Shown here: in pieces, positions 33,892-41,538 of the stretch
Position numbering within the stretch: the stretch's first letter is position 1
How the letters are laid out: each line of letters opens with the position of its first letter
Notes under the pieces: model-generated
What the model was told of the DNA's origin: nothing
Seen by the model: only the letters and a program-made list of their open reading frames with translations
Database searches by the model: none
Assembly: GCA_001275005.1 (NCBI GenBank)
Contig: JWZX01003220.1
Location: forward strand, 1-41,538
DNA from: Chrysochromulina tobinii
Taxonomy: Eukaryota; Haptophyta; Prymnesiales; Chrysochromulinaceae
Direction: 5' to 3'
Length of the DNA stretch: 41,538 bases
Program-made: the position numbers and the translations under genes

Positions 33892-35691
33892 TCAAACGCC
33901 CTCACTCGCCATCATCATACCCGTACCGCCACTCCCTCGTCGCTGCTCCTGTTCGCCCGCCTCCTGCACCGTCATCCCCTCGAGGTATCGCGTCACCGCC
34001 TCCTGGTAGGGCTCCAAAGGGGGCAGCTCGTCGGGTCCCATCGGCGCGCCCGCGCGCAGCCTCGAACACACCCACTTGCGTTCGGCAGACTTGCACACGT
34101 TGAGGATGTCACGGCCGCTCAGCCCGGTCGCGCGATCCCCGAGCTGGCTCAGTGCGTTCGCGTCGAGCTGGCGGGCGTAGCGCGCAAAGATGCTCGCGCG
34201 GCCGGCGGCGTCGGGCGCCGGAAAGCTCACGCGCACATCGAAGCGGGAGATGAGAGCCGGGTCGAGGTCTCGCGGTCGGTTGGTCGCCCCGATGAGCGCG
34301 ACGTGCTGCCCAGCATCGAGACCATCCATGTGCCGAAGCAGCGTCGACAGCATTCGGCGCGACGCCTCGTGCATCTCTTTGGCACGCGTGCCGCCGAGGG
34401 CATCGATCTCATCTAGGAAGAGCACACAGGGGCCGAGCTGCTCGCACCGAGCGAAGAGGGTAGCGAGCTTCTGCTCTCCCTCGCCGTACCACTTCGAGAT
34501 GAGCGCCTCGAGCGGCGCCGCGACGAGCGGCAGCTCGGCCGCCTCGGCCGCGAGCCGCGCCGCCATCGTCTTGCCCGTGCCTGGCGGCCCGAAGAAGAGC
34601 AGTGCAGTCGGGCGCGGAGCCGTCACGGCCTCTCCCGCGCGCGTCCCGCGCCGCGTGTGCTCAAAGGCCTCCGGGTGCTTGAGAGGGAAGAGGAGCCCCT
34701 CCTCGACGGCCTCGCGCACGTGCTCCGCGCCGGCGAGGCTCGACCAGCCGTCGGTCGCACGCGCCGTGCCGGGCGCGGGCGCGGGGTAGACTCGCACCCC
34801 GAGCTCGCCGAGAATCGTCAGGGCGTCGTCGTGGGCGTCGTCGTCCTCGGCGGGTGGGCGCGCCGTGTCGGGCGAGGTCGTTGACGAAGCCGATGAGCTG
34901 GCGCGCGCCCCCCGCGCCGGTGTCGGCGAGCTCCCAGGAGCAGAAGGCACTTTGAGCGGCGGCACCACGGCCGCGGCCGCGGCAGAGGCGGCGGCGGCCG
35001 CCTCATTGACCCAAGAGGGCTTCTTGGCTGCAGGCCACGGATTCGGCGCCAGCGGTTCAGCTGCGGCCGCACTCTCAGGTGCAGCTGGCGGCGCCGAGAG
35101 CGCAGGCATCGTCTTCAGGAAGTTGTCGAGGGCGATGAGTGGACCATCCTTAATGGAGCGGGCGGCGACGTCTTCTCGCGACATCGCGCGCTGAGCAGCC
35201 GTGGCGAGCGCCTTTGCCATCTGCATCGACAGGCGAGGCGCCTCAAAGGTCAACCAGCCGGGCTGCAAGCGCGGTCGCGCGAGCATGGGCCTCTCACTCG
35301 TCGAAATCATCTCGAGAGAGTGAGGTATTTGCAGCTGCAGCTGCACGCTCTCACCCGCCTGGAGTAGCGCGTGGAATGCCACGCCGCTGCCTCCACGCCT
35401 CGTCGCGACAACAGACCAGTCGTTCCGTCCGGCCATGGCGGCTTCCAGCACGCCCACCGCATCCACATCCGACAGAGTCGACAATACAACTCGCACACCG
35501 CCTTGTGATGCCTCGCCGAGCCTCACGGGCGTCGTCGGAAACGCCTCGAGCGTGTGCCGAAGAAGCAGCTCGGCGGACTTGAGCGGCTCGGTGGCATTGC
35601 TCTCCACTATCAGCCGAGCTTGCGACGCGAACGTGCGTGCCGGCAGGAGCAGCAACTTCCGACTCGCGCAGTGCAAAACCCTCGACAACAT
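33892..35691 (-). CDS. AAA+ ATPase, predicted mitochondrial
   Basis: The protein is 599 aa, from an ATG at 35691. It opens with an Arg/Leu-rich amphipathic leader (MLSRVLHCASRKLLLLPART), typical of mitochondrial import. The N-terminal ~300 residues include a structured portion and an Ala/Pro/Ser linker. The single AAA module has Walker A GPPGTGKT (~366-373), a pore-loop-like KWYGEGEQK, Walker B CVLFLDEIDAL (~427) and sensor/Arg-finger region ATNRPRDLDPALISRFD. This fits the classical Msp1/katanin/FtsH-like AAA clade by motif; the exact family is unclear. No protease domain follows. It probably remodels a protein substrate. Confidence 0.85.
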   Translation of the reverse strand: MLSRVLHCASRKLLLLPARTFASQARLIVESNATEPLKSAELLLRHTLEAFPTTPVRLGEASQGGVRVVLSTLSDVDAVGVLEAAMAGRNDWSVVATRRGGSGVAFHALLQAGESVQLQLQIPHSLEMISTSERPMLARPRLQPGWLTFEAPRLSMQMAKALATAAQRAMSREDVAARSIKDGPLIALDNFLKTMPALSAPPAAPESAAAAEPLAPNPWPAAKKPSWVNEAAAAASAAAAAVVPPLKVPSAPGSSPTPARGARASSSASSTTSPDTARPPAEDDDAHDDALTILGELGVRVYPAPAPGTARATDGWSSLAGAEHVREAVEEGLLFPLKHPEAFEHTRRGTRAGEAVTAPRPTALLFFGPPGTGKTMAARLAAEAAELPLVAAPLEALISKWYGEGEQKLATLFARCEQLGPCVLFLDEIDALGGTRAKEMHEASRRMLSTLLRHMDGLDAGQHVALIGATNRPRDLDPALISRFDVRVSFPAPDAAGRASIFARYARQLDANALSQLGDRATGLSGRDILNVCKSAERKWVCSRLRAGAPMGPDELPPLEPYQEAVTRYLEGMTVQEAGEQEQRRGSGGTGMMMASEGV

Positions 35692-36247
35692 CGGAAACCA
35701 AGGGGTCCAGCACCAGGAGGTCGTGCTGCAGACTTGCGGAAATCGCTCACACGCTTGTTCTCAGCTCACGCTCACGTTCACGTTCACGTTATTTTGCCGT
35801 GACGGCGAGATGCAAAGCCACATTCGCTCACGCTCAAATTCATTGTGCTCTTTTGTTAAACAGTGAAACGAGACACGGACTGAAGACCTGCAACCAATAG
35901 CGGAAACGCTCTTAAACGCTCTGGGGGGCGTTAAGCGGGTAAATTCATTCACATGCATTCACAATTCACCAACACGCACAAACCAAACTCAAGAGCGTGA
36001 AGTGCAACACCTCGTACACATCACAGTCGCTTCATTCACACCGAGCTAATATGTCACACGAGTTCACACATTGAATTCACACCGAGTTCAATCCGGATTC
36101 ACATATTTACTAATGTACTCGGCACCGAAACCACTTACCAAAACTGAGGGCAAGCGATTTCGGTGCCCTACTTATAGGATTTCACGGGTACTGTAATTCC
36201 TTCCGTCCCAACTTACGTTCCAAAGTTGGGACCGGGGGCTGATCGGG
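35692..36247. promoter_or_regulatory. Divergent intergenic region with shared upstream module
   Basis: It lies between the AAA ATPase and 4TM gene starts. 35883-35985 repeats the module seen before the methyltransferase. Beyond ~36000 it is rich in TTCACA and AATTCACA words on the plus strand. No coding sequence seen. Confidence 0.45.
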
Positions 36248-36823
36248 ATGAAGGAGTCGCAAAAGTGGCTGCACGAGCTCTTCGACTTGCTCGCATTCGT
36301 GTCGGCCTTCTTCTCCACGGTCTCATTAGTGCCGCTGCTCGCTTTCGACGCGTCCGACTACGCCGACGCCGACTCGCGCGCCTTTGCGCGCACCCCATCT
36401 CGTGGGGAACACCAAATCTCGTGGGCAATTTCGTTTTGGGCGCCGCTGTCCTGCGTGCTCTCGTGCCTGTCGCTCGTCGCGGCCATTCTAGGGCGCATGC
36501 TGAGCATCGCCGAGGATCGCCAGAACGGCACGCTGCGCGCGCGCCTGAACAAGATCAACTTGTTCTTACTTGTGTTCGCGTTGGTGACGGTCATGCTGAG
36601 CATCATCTTATTCCCCATTGCGCTCTATTACTCGGGCTTTATAATGTTCGTGGACGAAATCGTTTGGGACTCGAATCAGTGGTTCACGCTCGGTGCCTCT
36701 TTTATGGCTATATCGGCCACCCTCATTGTCATCTCGTTTGGCACGCTCGCGCTAGTATACTGCTGCCAGCACAAGCCCCAGGAGGGCGCCGCGCACCTCA
36801 CTCAGTCTGAGATCTCAGTTTGA
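36248..36823 (+). CDS. Four-transmembrane protein of unknown function
   Basis: The 191-aa protein starts at an ATG at 36248 (MKESQKWLHELFDLL). Four hydrophobic stretches are visible: FVSAFFSTVSLVPLLAF, APLSCVLSCLSLVAAIL, INLFLLVFALVTVMLSIILF and FMAISATLIVISFGTLALVY. The first loop holds acidic residues, the second carries RMLSIAEDRQNG, and the C-terminus is short and cytosolic in type (CCQHKPQEG). The tetraspan layout recalls claudin-like or SUR7-like proteins, but no family signature is present. Hydrophobic register and codon use support a real gene. Confidence 0.7.
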   Translation: MKESQKWLHELFDLLAFVSAFFSTVSLVPLLAFDASDYADADSRAFARTPSRGEHQISWAISFWAPLSCVLSCLSLVAAILGRMLSIAEDRQNGTLRARLNKINLFLLVFALVTVMLSIILFPIALYYSGFIMFVDEIVWDSNQWFTLGASFMAISATLIVISFGTLALVYCCQHKPQEGAAHLTQSEISV

Positions 36824-37976
36824 AATCAGGGATATTCAGGTAGGCGCGCCACCTATTTAAGGGATGCATTTGGGAGGACGATCAATTTAGTCGAGGCCGG
36901 AGGAGTTGGTCACATCACGCGACCCGCCCCGGACCCCAATTAGTGAGGCCGGAGGGGGCGGCGGCAATTGGGCGGCGGATACGTAAATAGGTTAGGAATA
37001 CTCAAAAGGTTGGGGCTTCCAAGTTGGGGGGGGGGGTAGGTACACTCAAAATACTTGGGGGTGAACCGATACGGTGGAGACGTATAATTTGGCGTCACTC
37101 ATGAGGCTCGGGGTTAGCCGGGGGTGTGGGCTCTGGGCTGCATGCTGGGCTGCCGGACCCCCAATTAGTGAACCGGGCAGATACGTAAATTTAGGTACAC
37201 TCAAAATACTTGGGCACCCATTAAAGGGATGCATTAGGGAGGACGATCCATTTAGTCGAGGCCGGAGGAGTTGGTCGCATCACGCGACCCGCCCCCGACC
37301 CCCAATTAGTGAACGGGGCGGCGGATATGTATTTATACTCAAAAAGTTTGGGGTATGAGGATTGTGTGCTAATTGTGTGCAAACCCAGATATTATTTCAT
37401 ATGATATGTGAAAGAATTTGTTAGAGCGTAGCAAAGGGGTAGTGGCTCAAGTCGACCCGGGGTGCCGTGTGCCGATCCAGGTTGTTATTTCACTATCCAT
37501 CATCAAATATTTCATAACAAATCTATAACAAATTCCAGCATTGAGCGATAAGTATAATAGTTTCAACACTTTGTTTATTGACGCGGCTCGCGGGTGCAGC
37601 CGGACCCGTTTGCGTTTCAACCTCGCGTCCATAAATCGAACTGACTCAGCTCCCAGCCGCCGGTGAAGCCGCCGGTAGCCCGGTAGCCGCCGCTCGCACT
37701 CGAGACAGCGCGTAATGAGCCTGAGAGTGCGTCGGACGTACGCCGGCGCGGGTCATGCAGCGTACGGCAGAGAGTCCCGCTAGTAAGTCGCGGTTACTCG
37801 TCGGGCCGTTCGGTTGATATGGGATTGGGTCTTGCCCACGGTCCTGCCGGTGTTGTCCTCCGTCCCCCCGCGCGCGTACTAACCGCGTATTACACCCCGA
37901 CACTCTCACGGTGTGGTCATGCCGGTGAGGTGAACTACAGGTTCGTGCCTATTGTCGTTGTTTTACATCAACTGAT
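36824..37976. other. Gene-free, repeat-containing stretch
   Basis: No gene is supported. It holds diverged direct repeats (36859-37353), a segment matching the 20.4-20.5 kb repeat in inverse orientation (~37354-37400), and AT-rich sequence to ~37600. The last part is the 3' flank of the DCC gene. Confidence 0.5.
36859..37353. repeat. Diverged ~130-bp direct repeats, with a partial middle copy
   Basis: A block starting AAGGGATGCATT, with TTTAGTCGAGGCCGGAGGAG, then CACGCGACCCGCCC and AATTAGTGA, occurs at ~36859-37015 and again at ~37219-37353. A partial copy (AATTAGTGAACCGGGCAG, then TACACTCAAAATACTTGGG) lies at ~37150-37215. The copies differ by substitutions and small indels, so this is an old duplication or a decayed element. 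Confidence 0.75.
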
Positions 37977-39249
37977 TCAAGTCCGCTCGCATCGCGCGCG
38001 CCGCGCCGCGTTGAGTGCCTCGAGACTGGTGCCCCTAGTAAGATAGGTACGGCAGCGCGCAAAGAGGCCGTAGCCTGCGTCGAGGATCGCGTGGGCCACG
38101 GGGTTTTCGTAGATGGCCCACACCCAGCCGAGGCCCACGGCCTTGTACGCCTCCTGAAAGACTTGCATGCCGCGCAGCACCTCGCCATCGGAGCGAACAG
38201 CGTGGAAGGAGGCGAGCGCGGTCCCGTAGTCGACTCGGCCGTTACGCGCGGCGGTCTCGTCGTACTCTGGCGACTCGACGTCCGTGTAGGTGAGCTTACC
38301 CTCAGAGTCGCGCGCGGAGAGGAAGTCAACCTCCCATCGGCACACGGCGCACTTGCTGTCGTACAGCAGGTTGAGCTCCTGTGGGAAGAGGCGCCGCGCC
38401 TCGCCCGTCGATGCGCAGAGGGATGGCGAGGGCGCGCGCCGCACCTCAGGCAGAGGACGGCAAAGCGCGGCCATGGACGGCGGCCCCACGGCGTCGTCTG
38501 CGCAGAGGGCACGCTCTACCTCGGGCGTCATAGCGCGGGCAAGTGGCCCTAGTGCCGGTGCCGCCGCCGCCGCCGAAGCGGGCAGCGCCGGGCTCCGCGT
38601 CGCGATGCGTGCGGTCATGAGCGGCCGCCCGGTGGTAAGATCGAGGAATGTGTCGGCTGCCTCGCACATCTCCTCGAGCGCGCGCTCCACCTCGCCTCCC
38701 GGGTACGATGCAATCAAGCGGCCTGGCCAGGCGGGCGCCGCCACGTTGCTGACCGGCTCGAAGGCGTCCGGTCCAACCAACGCGGCGTCGAGGGCTCGCA
38801 GCTGCTCTTGCACGAGTTCCACCTGTTGGGCAGCCGCACGCATCAGCAAAGGATCGGGCTCGCATTCGCACGAAGCCTGTTCCGGAGCGCAGATGCGCAG
38901 ATCAGGCAGCGCCCGGACCATCGTCTCACTCATCGACTGAAGAATCGGCCGATCACTAGCGACACGCTTGCGCAGCAGATCATAACCAGCTTTCAGTGGT
39001 CCAGAAGACCCGCCCGCCGTCTCCCGCAATTCCTCGGCCGCGTCGCGCACAAAGAATTGCAGCGACCGCACTTGCAAGGACAGCTGTCCCACGGATTCGA
39101 TGAGCGCAAAGGTGCCTAATGTGTCCGCGTCGGCTGGCGCAGTGAAGACGGGTGAAAAGGTTTGCTGCTGAAGCAGCGGCCGCGAGCACCGCTCGCCGTG
39201 GCAGAACGTAAGGCACCAGGCCAGCCGCGCAGAAGAAGACGTAAAGCAT
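37977..39249 (-). CDS. DCC/DUF393 thiol-oxidoreductase-like protein, probable plastid; N-terminus frame-shifted
   Basis: The C-terminal ~130 residues are a DUF393 (DCC) domain: NLLYDSKCAVCRWEVDFL at ~38335-38370 has the D-x2-C-x2-C redox motif, followed by TDVESPEYD, EVLRGMQVFQEAYKAVG and VAHAILDAGYGLFARCR. The preceding ~250 residues are helical (GTFALIESVGQLSLQVRSL, LQFFVRDAAEEL). That frame has no ATG near its start. A different frame begins at an ATG at 39249 with MLYVFFCAAGLVPYV then RRAVLAAAASAANLF, a convincing plastid/Tat-type leader. It should join the main frame around 39145-39165, but no splice site fits. An indel or a missed tiny intron is likely. The function beyond DCC redox type is unknown. 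Confidence 0.72.
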
Positions 39250-39998
39250 CCGGACCGGATGGTGCCGAGAACCCGAGATTCTTTGACGTCACTCGACCCC
39301 TTTTTGGTCCGCGCTCTCGATTCGTCACTCTCGATTGGCGCGCGGCGGGCGGCGCATCGTGGCGTTTGTGGAGCCGTGCAGCTCACGCATAGAGCCGTGG
39401 TAAGATAGCAAAGACACGTAGGAAATCTCGAAAAAGCATGACGTCTTGACGTACGCTGACTCACAGTCGTGCGCTCGTGCCCTCGTCGTGCGCGTAGCCG
39501 TAGGCGGTAGAAAGGCGGTAGAGCCCCAACCAAGCCGTGCCGTGGCCGACACGCTTGGGTGGGGAGACGTTACTTCTTACTAACCGGAGCGTTATCGGGC
39601 AAGCGGTCGTGCGGAGATCGTCTGAACTAGATAGCTGATCCCTTGCTACATGAATCAGTTGTGACGTTCGGTCAGCGTTCGGTTGATCGTAGACGTAGTT
39701 GTCGTTCTCGTTGAGATTTCAGATTACAGAAAAGCGGCTGGCACCAGGCTGCAGGCAGGGTCCCAGCCGGGGGCGAGGGGCGCCAGGGCGACCTGCCACC
39801 TGGGAGCAGGGTGCTTGGGTGGTTCATTGGGTGGCAGCTCTTATCCCCCTCGCAATACGTGACATACAAGGACGGATATTCCGCGTGGCCCTCGCGTATT
39901 TCTGGAGAGGTGCTGTGCCCGCGGGAACCCTGAGTGCTGCTCCGCTTTGTCACTCTACATTGTACAGATCTCAGTGGCGTGCGACCATCCGGCCGCCC
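39250..39998. other. Upstream flank of DCC gene and 3' flank of the following gene
   Basis: I see no supported gene. Open frames here lack protein-like composition. 39250-39700 probably contains the DCC promoter. Confidence 0.4.
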
Positions 39999-40634
39999 TC
40001 ACTCCTCCTCGACGAGCTGCTGCCGTGCACTGAGCCGCTGCTCGCACGCGCTCTCCGCCATCGCTCGCTGCGTGTGCTCGACGACAGGCTGGTAGAAGCA
40101 AGCAAAGAGGCCAAGCACGTTGGCCTCAAAGGTCGTTTCGTCCATGAGCTTGCGCACGCGGTCCATCTCGAAGAGGAACTGGTCTCGGTTGAAAACGGGC
40201 GGCAGCTGCAGGCGCACGGCCTTGGAGGGTCGCCTCTGAGTGTTCGCGCGAAGCGTGAGCGGCTGCGTGCCGCGCGCGACGGCCTCGAGCACGTCTGCGA
40301 GCGCGACACGCCCTGGGCCAGCCGCAGTCGACGCCTCCTCCATCTCGTCAAAAACGCAGAGGAGGTGGCGCTCGATCTCGGTGTGCTTGAGCTTCTCCTC
40401 CTTCACGGCTTTGGCTGCTGCGGACGACGCGCGCCTGAACTCGGCGAGCGGGTCAAAACCCGCGTCCTCATCGGGCGATGCCTCGTTCTCAACGGCATTC
40501 TCCACATCCTCCTCCTCTTGCTGCGAGGGCTGCTCGCCAAATTCGATCGCTTGCTGATCATCGGACGTGTTGAGTGCGAGCTTGGGCTGCTTCTTTGTCC
40601 GCTTCGGGGCAGGGCGCTTCGGGGAGGGCGGCAT
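39999..40634 (-). CDS. Unassigned protein with basic N-terminus and helical C-terminal domain
   Basis: From the ATG at 40634 (MPPSPKRPAPKRTKKQ) the protein is 211 aa. The basic start looks like a nuclear signal, followed by an acidic stretch (QQEEEDVENAVENEASPDED). The remainder is a structured, mostly helical domain with EIERHLLCVFDEMEEAS, VALADVLEAVARG and FLFEMDRVRKLMDETTFEAN. I do not recognise the family; DNA-replication or chromatin proteins would fit the composition but this is a guess. The antisense frame is longer but Leu/Arg-rich and not convincing. A 3' exon beyond 39999 cannot be excluded. Confidence 0.55.
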   Translation of the reverse strand: MPPSPKRPAPKRTKKQPKLALNTSDDQQAIEFGEQPSQQEEEDVENAVENEASPDEDAGFDPLAEFRRASSAAAKAVKEEKLKHTEIERHLLCVFDEMEEASTAAGPGRVALADVLEAVARGTQPLTLRANTQRRPSKAVRLQLPPVFNRDQFLFEMDRVRKLMDETTFEANVLGLFACFYQPVVEHTQRAMAESACEQRLSARQQLVEEE

Positions 40635-40714
40635 CAAGCACGCTTGGCCCCAGGGCGCAGCCAAGGTGAGCAGCGCGAGCTTTTTTTGAAATCAGCAGCG
40701 AAATTGAGGTTCCC

Positions 40715-40751
<37 letters not shown>

Positions 40752-41146
40752 TATCTCTCTCCTTCTCCGCCCACCCTTTCCTACCCCGTTGGCTACAGGG
40801 GTACTCGGTTGCGCTGGTTTAGGTACTTGTGTGTGTCGACTAATTAGCTTGCTTGATTCCCCACAGCGTGGAGCGTGAGTCGTCTGTTTACTTGTGTGTG
40901 GTGTGTGAACGTTAACACGACAGACGCGACAACCGGTGCTACGGCACTGTTCTTGAGGGAATGCCCCCCATCTGCTATTTGTTTCTTGCGTGTTGAGGAA
41001 CACAAAGATTGTAGGTTGTGTGACATTACAGTAGGGGAAATGTAATTTCAACCTTCGGACTCTCGGAATCCTAAACCTCTTGGCCTTGGGGGCCTTTCGG
41101 GGCCGGGATTGGAATTAGGAATCTGGGAATTAGCCAAGGTTAGCGA
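40635..41146. other. Gene-free stretch before the terminal minisatellite
   Basis: It contains an AAGC microsatellite at 40717-40751 and otherwise no recognised feature. The 5' part should be the promoter of the gene at 39999-40634. Confidence 0.45.
40717..40751. repeat. (CAAG)n microsatellite
   Basis: About eight perfect CAAG tetranucleotides, 80 bp upstream of the preceding gene's ATG. Confidence 0.95.
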
Positions 41147-41538
41147 GTTTGCAAGGAGCGCTGGGGGCCGGAAGTGGAATCGGGAATTTCGGAATCCTGG
41201 GTTTGCAAGGAGCGCTGGGGGCCGGAAGTGGAATCGGGAATTTCGGAATCCTGGGTTTGCAAGGAGCGCTGGGGGCCGGAAGTGGAATCGGGAATTTCGG
41301 AATCCTCTTGGGTTTGCAAGGAGCGCTGGGGGCTGGAAGTGGAATCGGGAATTTCGGAATCCTAAGTTTGCAAGGAGCGCTGGGGGCCGGAATTAGGCCG
41401 GAAGTGGAATCGGGAATTTCGGAATCCTGGGTTTGCAGGTTTGCAAGGACAGCGCTGGGGGCCGGAAGTGGAATCGGGAATTTCGGAATCCTGGGTTTGC
41501 AAGGAGCGCTGGGGGCCGGAAGTGGAATCGGGAATTTC
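41147..41538. repeat. 54-bp minisatellite running off the window edge
   Basis: Unit starts (GTTTGCAAGGAGCGCTGGGG type) are at 41147, 41201, 41255, 41312, 41366, 41431 and 41495. Spacings are mostly 54, with 57- and 65-nt variants caused by small insertions. The copies are nearly identical. The unit is a multiple of three and open in two frames, but the insertions and lack of a start argue against coding. Confidence 0.92.

Noticed and set aside
39699-40847. 382-codon open frame on the plus strand
   Set aside because: It is antisense to the gene at 39999-40634, and its Leu/Arg-rich composition with no recognisable motif is typical of a shadow frame in GC-rich DNA.
41109-41396. 95-codon open frame over the terminal minisatellite
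   Set aside because: It is a by-product of a 54-bp unit divisible by three; inserted copies break periodicity and no start context is seen.

Overview
The window is nuclear DNA from a GC-rich, plastid-bearing eukaryotic microalga. Genes carry short GT-AG introns, genes lie on both strands without operons, and low-complexity protein tracts are abundant. A galactolipid (MGDG) synthase has a signal-peptide-like N-terminus ahead of its plastid region. A ChaN-like protein has a signal sequence followed by a twin-arginine thylakoid signal. Together these suggest a complex (secondary) plastid. A haptophyte is my best guess; other secondary-plastid algae such as pelagophytes are not excluded.

Layout: 1-485 is the 3' end of a HEPN-like gene (+). 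1080-2607 encodes a ChaN/DUF399-like thylakoid protein (-). 2807-3901 is a haemolysin-III/PAQR 7TM protein (-), divergent from a UBA-like protein at 4109-4888 (+). 5542-9220 is a five-exon CLC chloride channel (+). 9451-13246 is a large unassigned Gly-rich protein (-), and 13440-15281 an AIG1-like membrane GTPase (-). The GTPase is divergent from a processive GT2 glycosyltransferase at 15404-17131 (+). 17380-19947 is an HMG/YABBY-like, Q-rich nuclear protein (-). 20774-23252 is an Ala/Gln/RGG-rich protein (-) with an unexplained frame change. 24321-24561 holds broken MORN repeats (-) just upstream of a LIN54/TSO1-type CXC protein at 24636-27302 (+). 28301-30274 is MGD synthase (-), divergent from a ShKT-sulfotransferase-like secreted protein at 30467-32113 (+). 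Then come a methyltransferase (32323-33474, -), a mitochondrial-type AAA ATPase (33892-35691, -), a 4TM protein (36248-36823, +), a DCC/DUF393 protein (37977-~39249, -), an unassigned nuclear-type protein (39999-40634, -), and a 54-bp minisatellite running off the right edge.

The most striking signal is in the introns. I infer seven from reading-frame continuity; six contain internal tandem repeats or duplications. Several are bounded by direct repeats copied from the exon junction. Two unrelated genes (CLC and the HMG-like gene) carry introns with the same body and the same 3' end in sense orientation, each bounded by a copied piece of its own downstream exon. A second repeat family (TGATGACC-type) is shared in sense orientation by the ChaN-like and CLC genes. 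This looks like an introner-type element system in which the target duplication supplies the donor site and the element supplies the acceptor. In the ChaN-like gene a second insertion appears nested against an existing acceptor.

Other points worth checking are a chloride-channel-type (not antiporter-type) CLC signature, a degenerate zinc site in the PAQR protein, a shared ~100-bp upstream module in front of two adjacent genes, a palindrome before the ChaN-like gene, a large palindrome before LIN54, and dispersed non-coding repeats near 20.4 and 36.8-37.4 kb.
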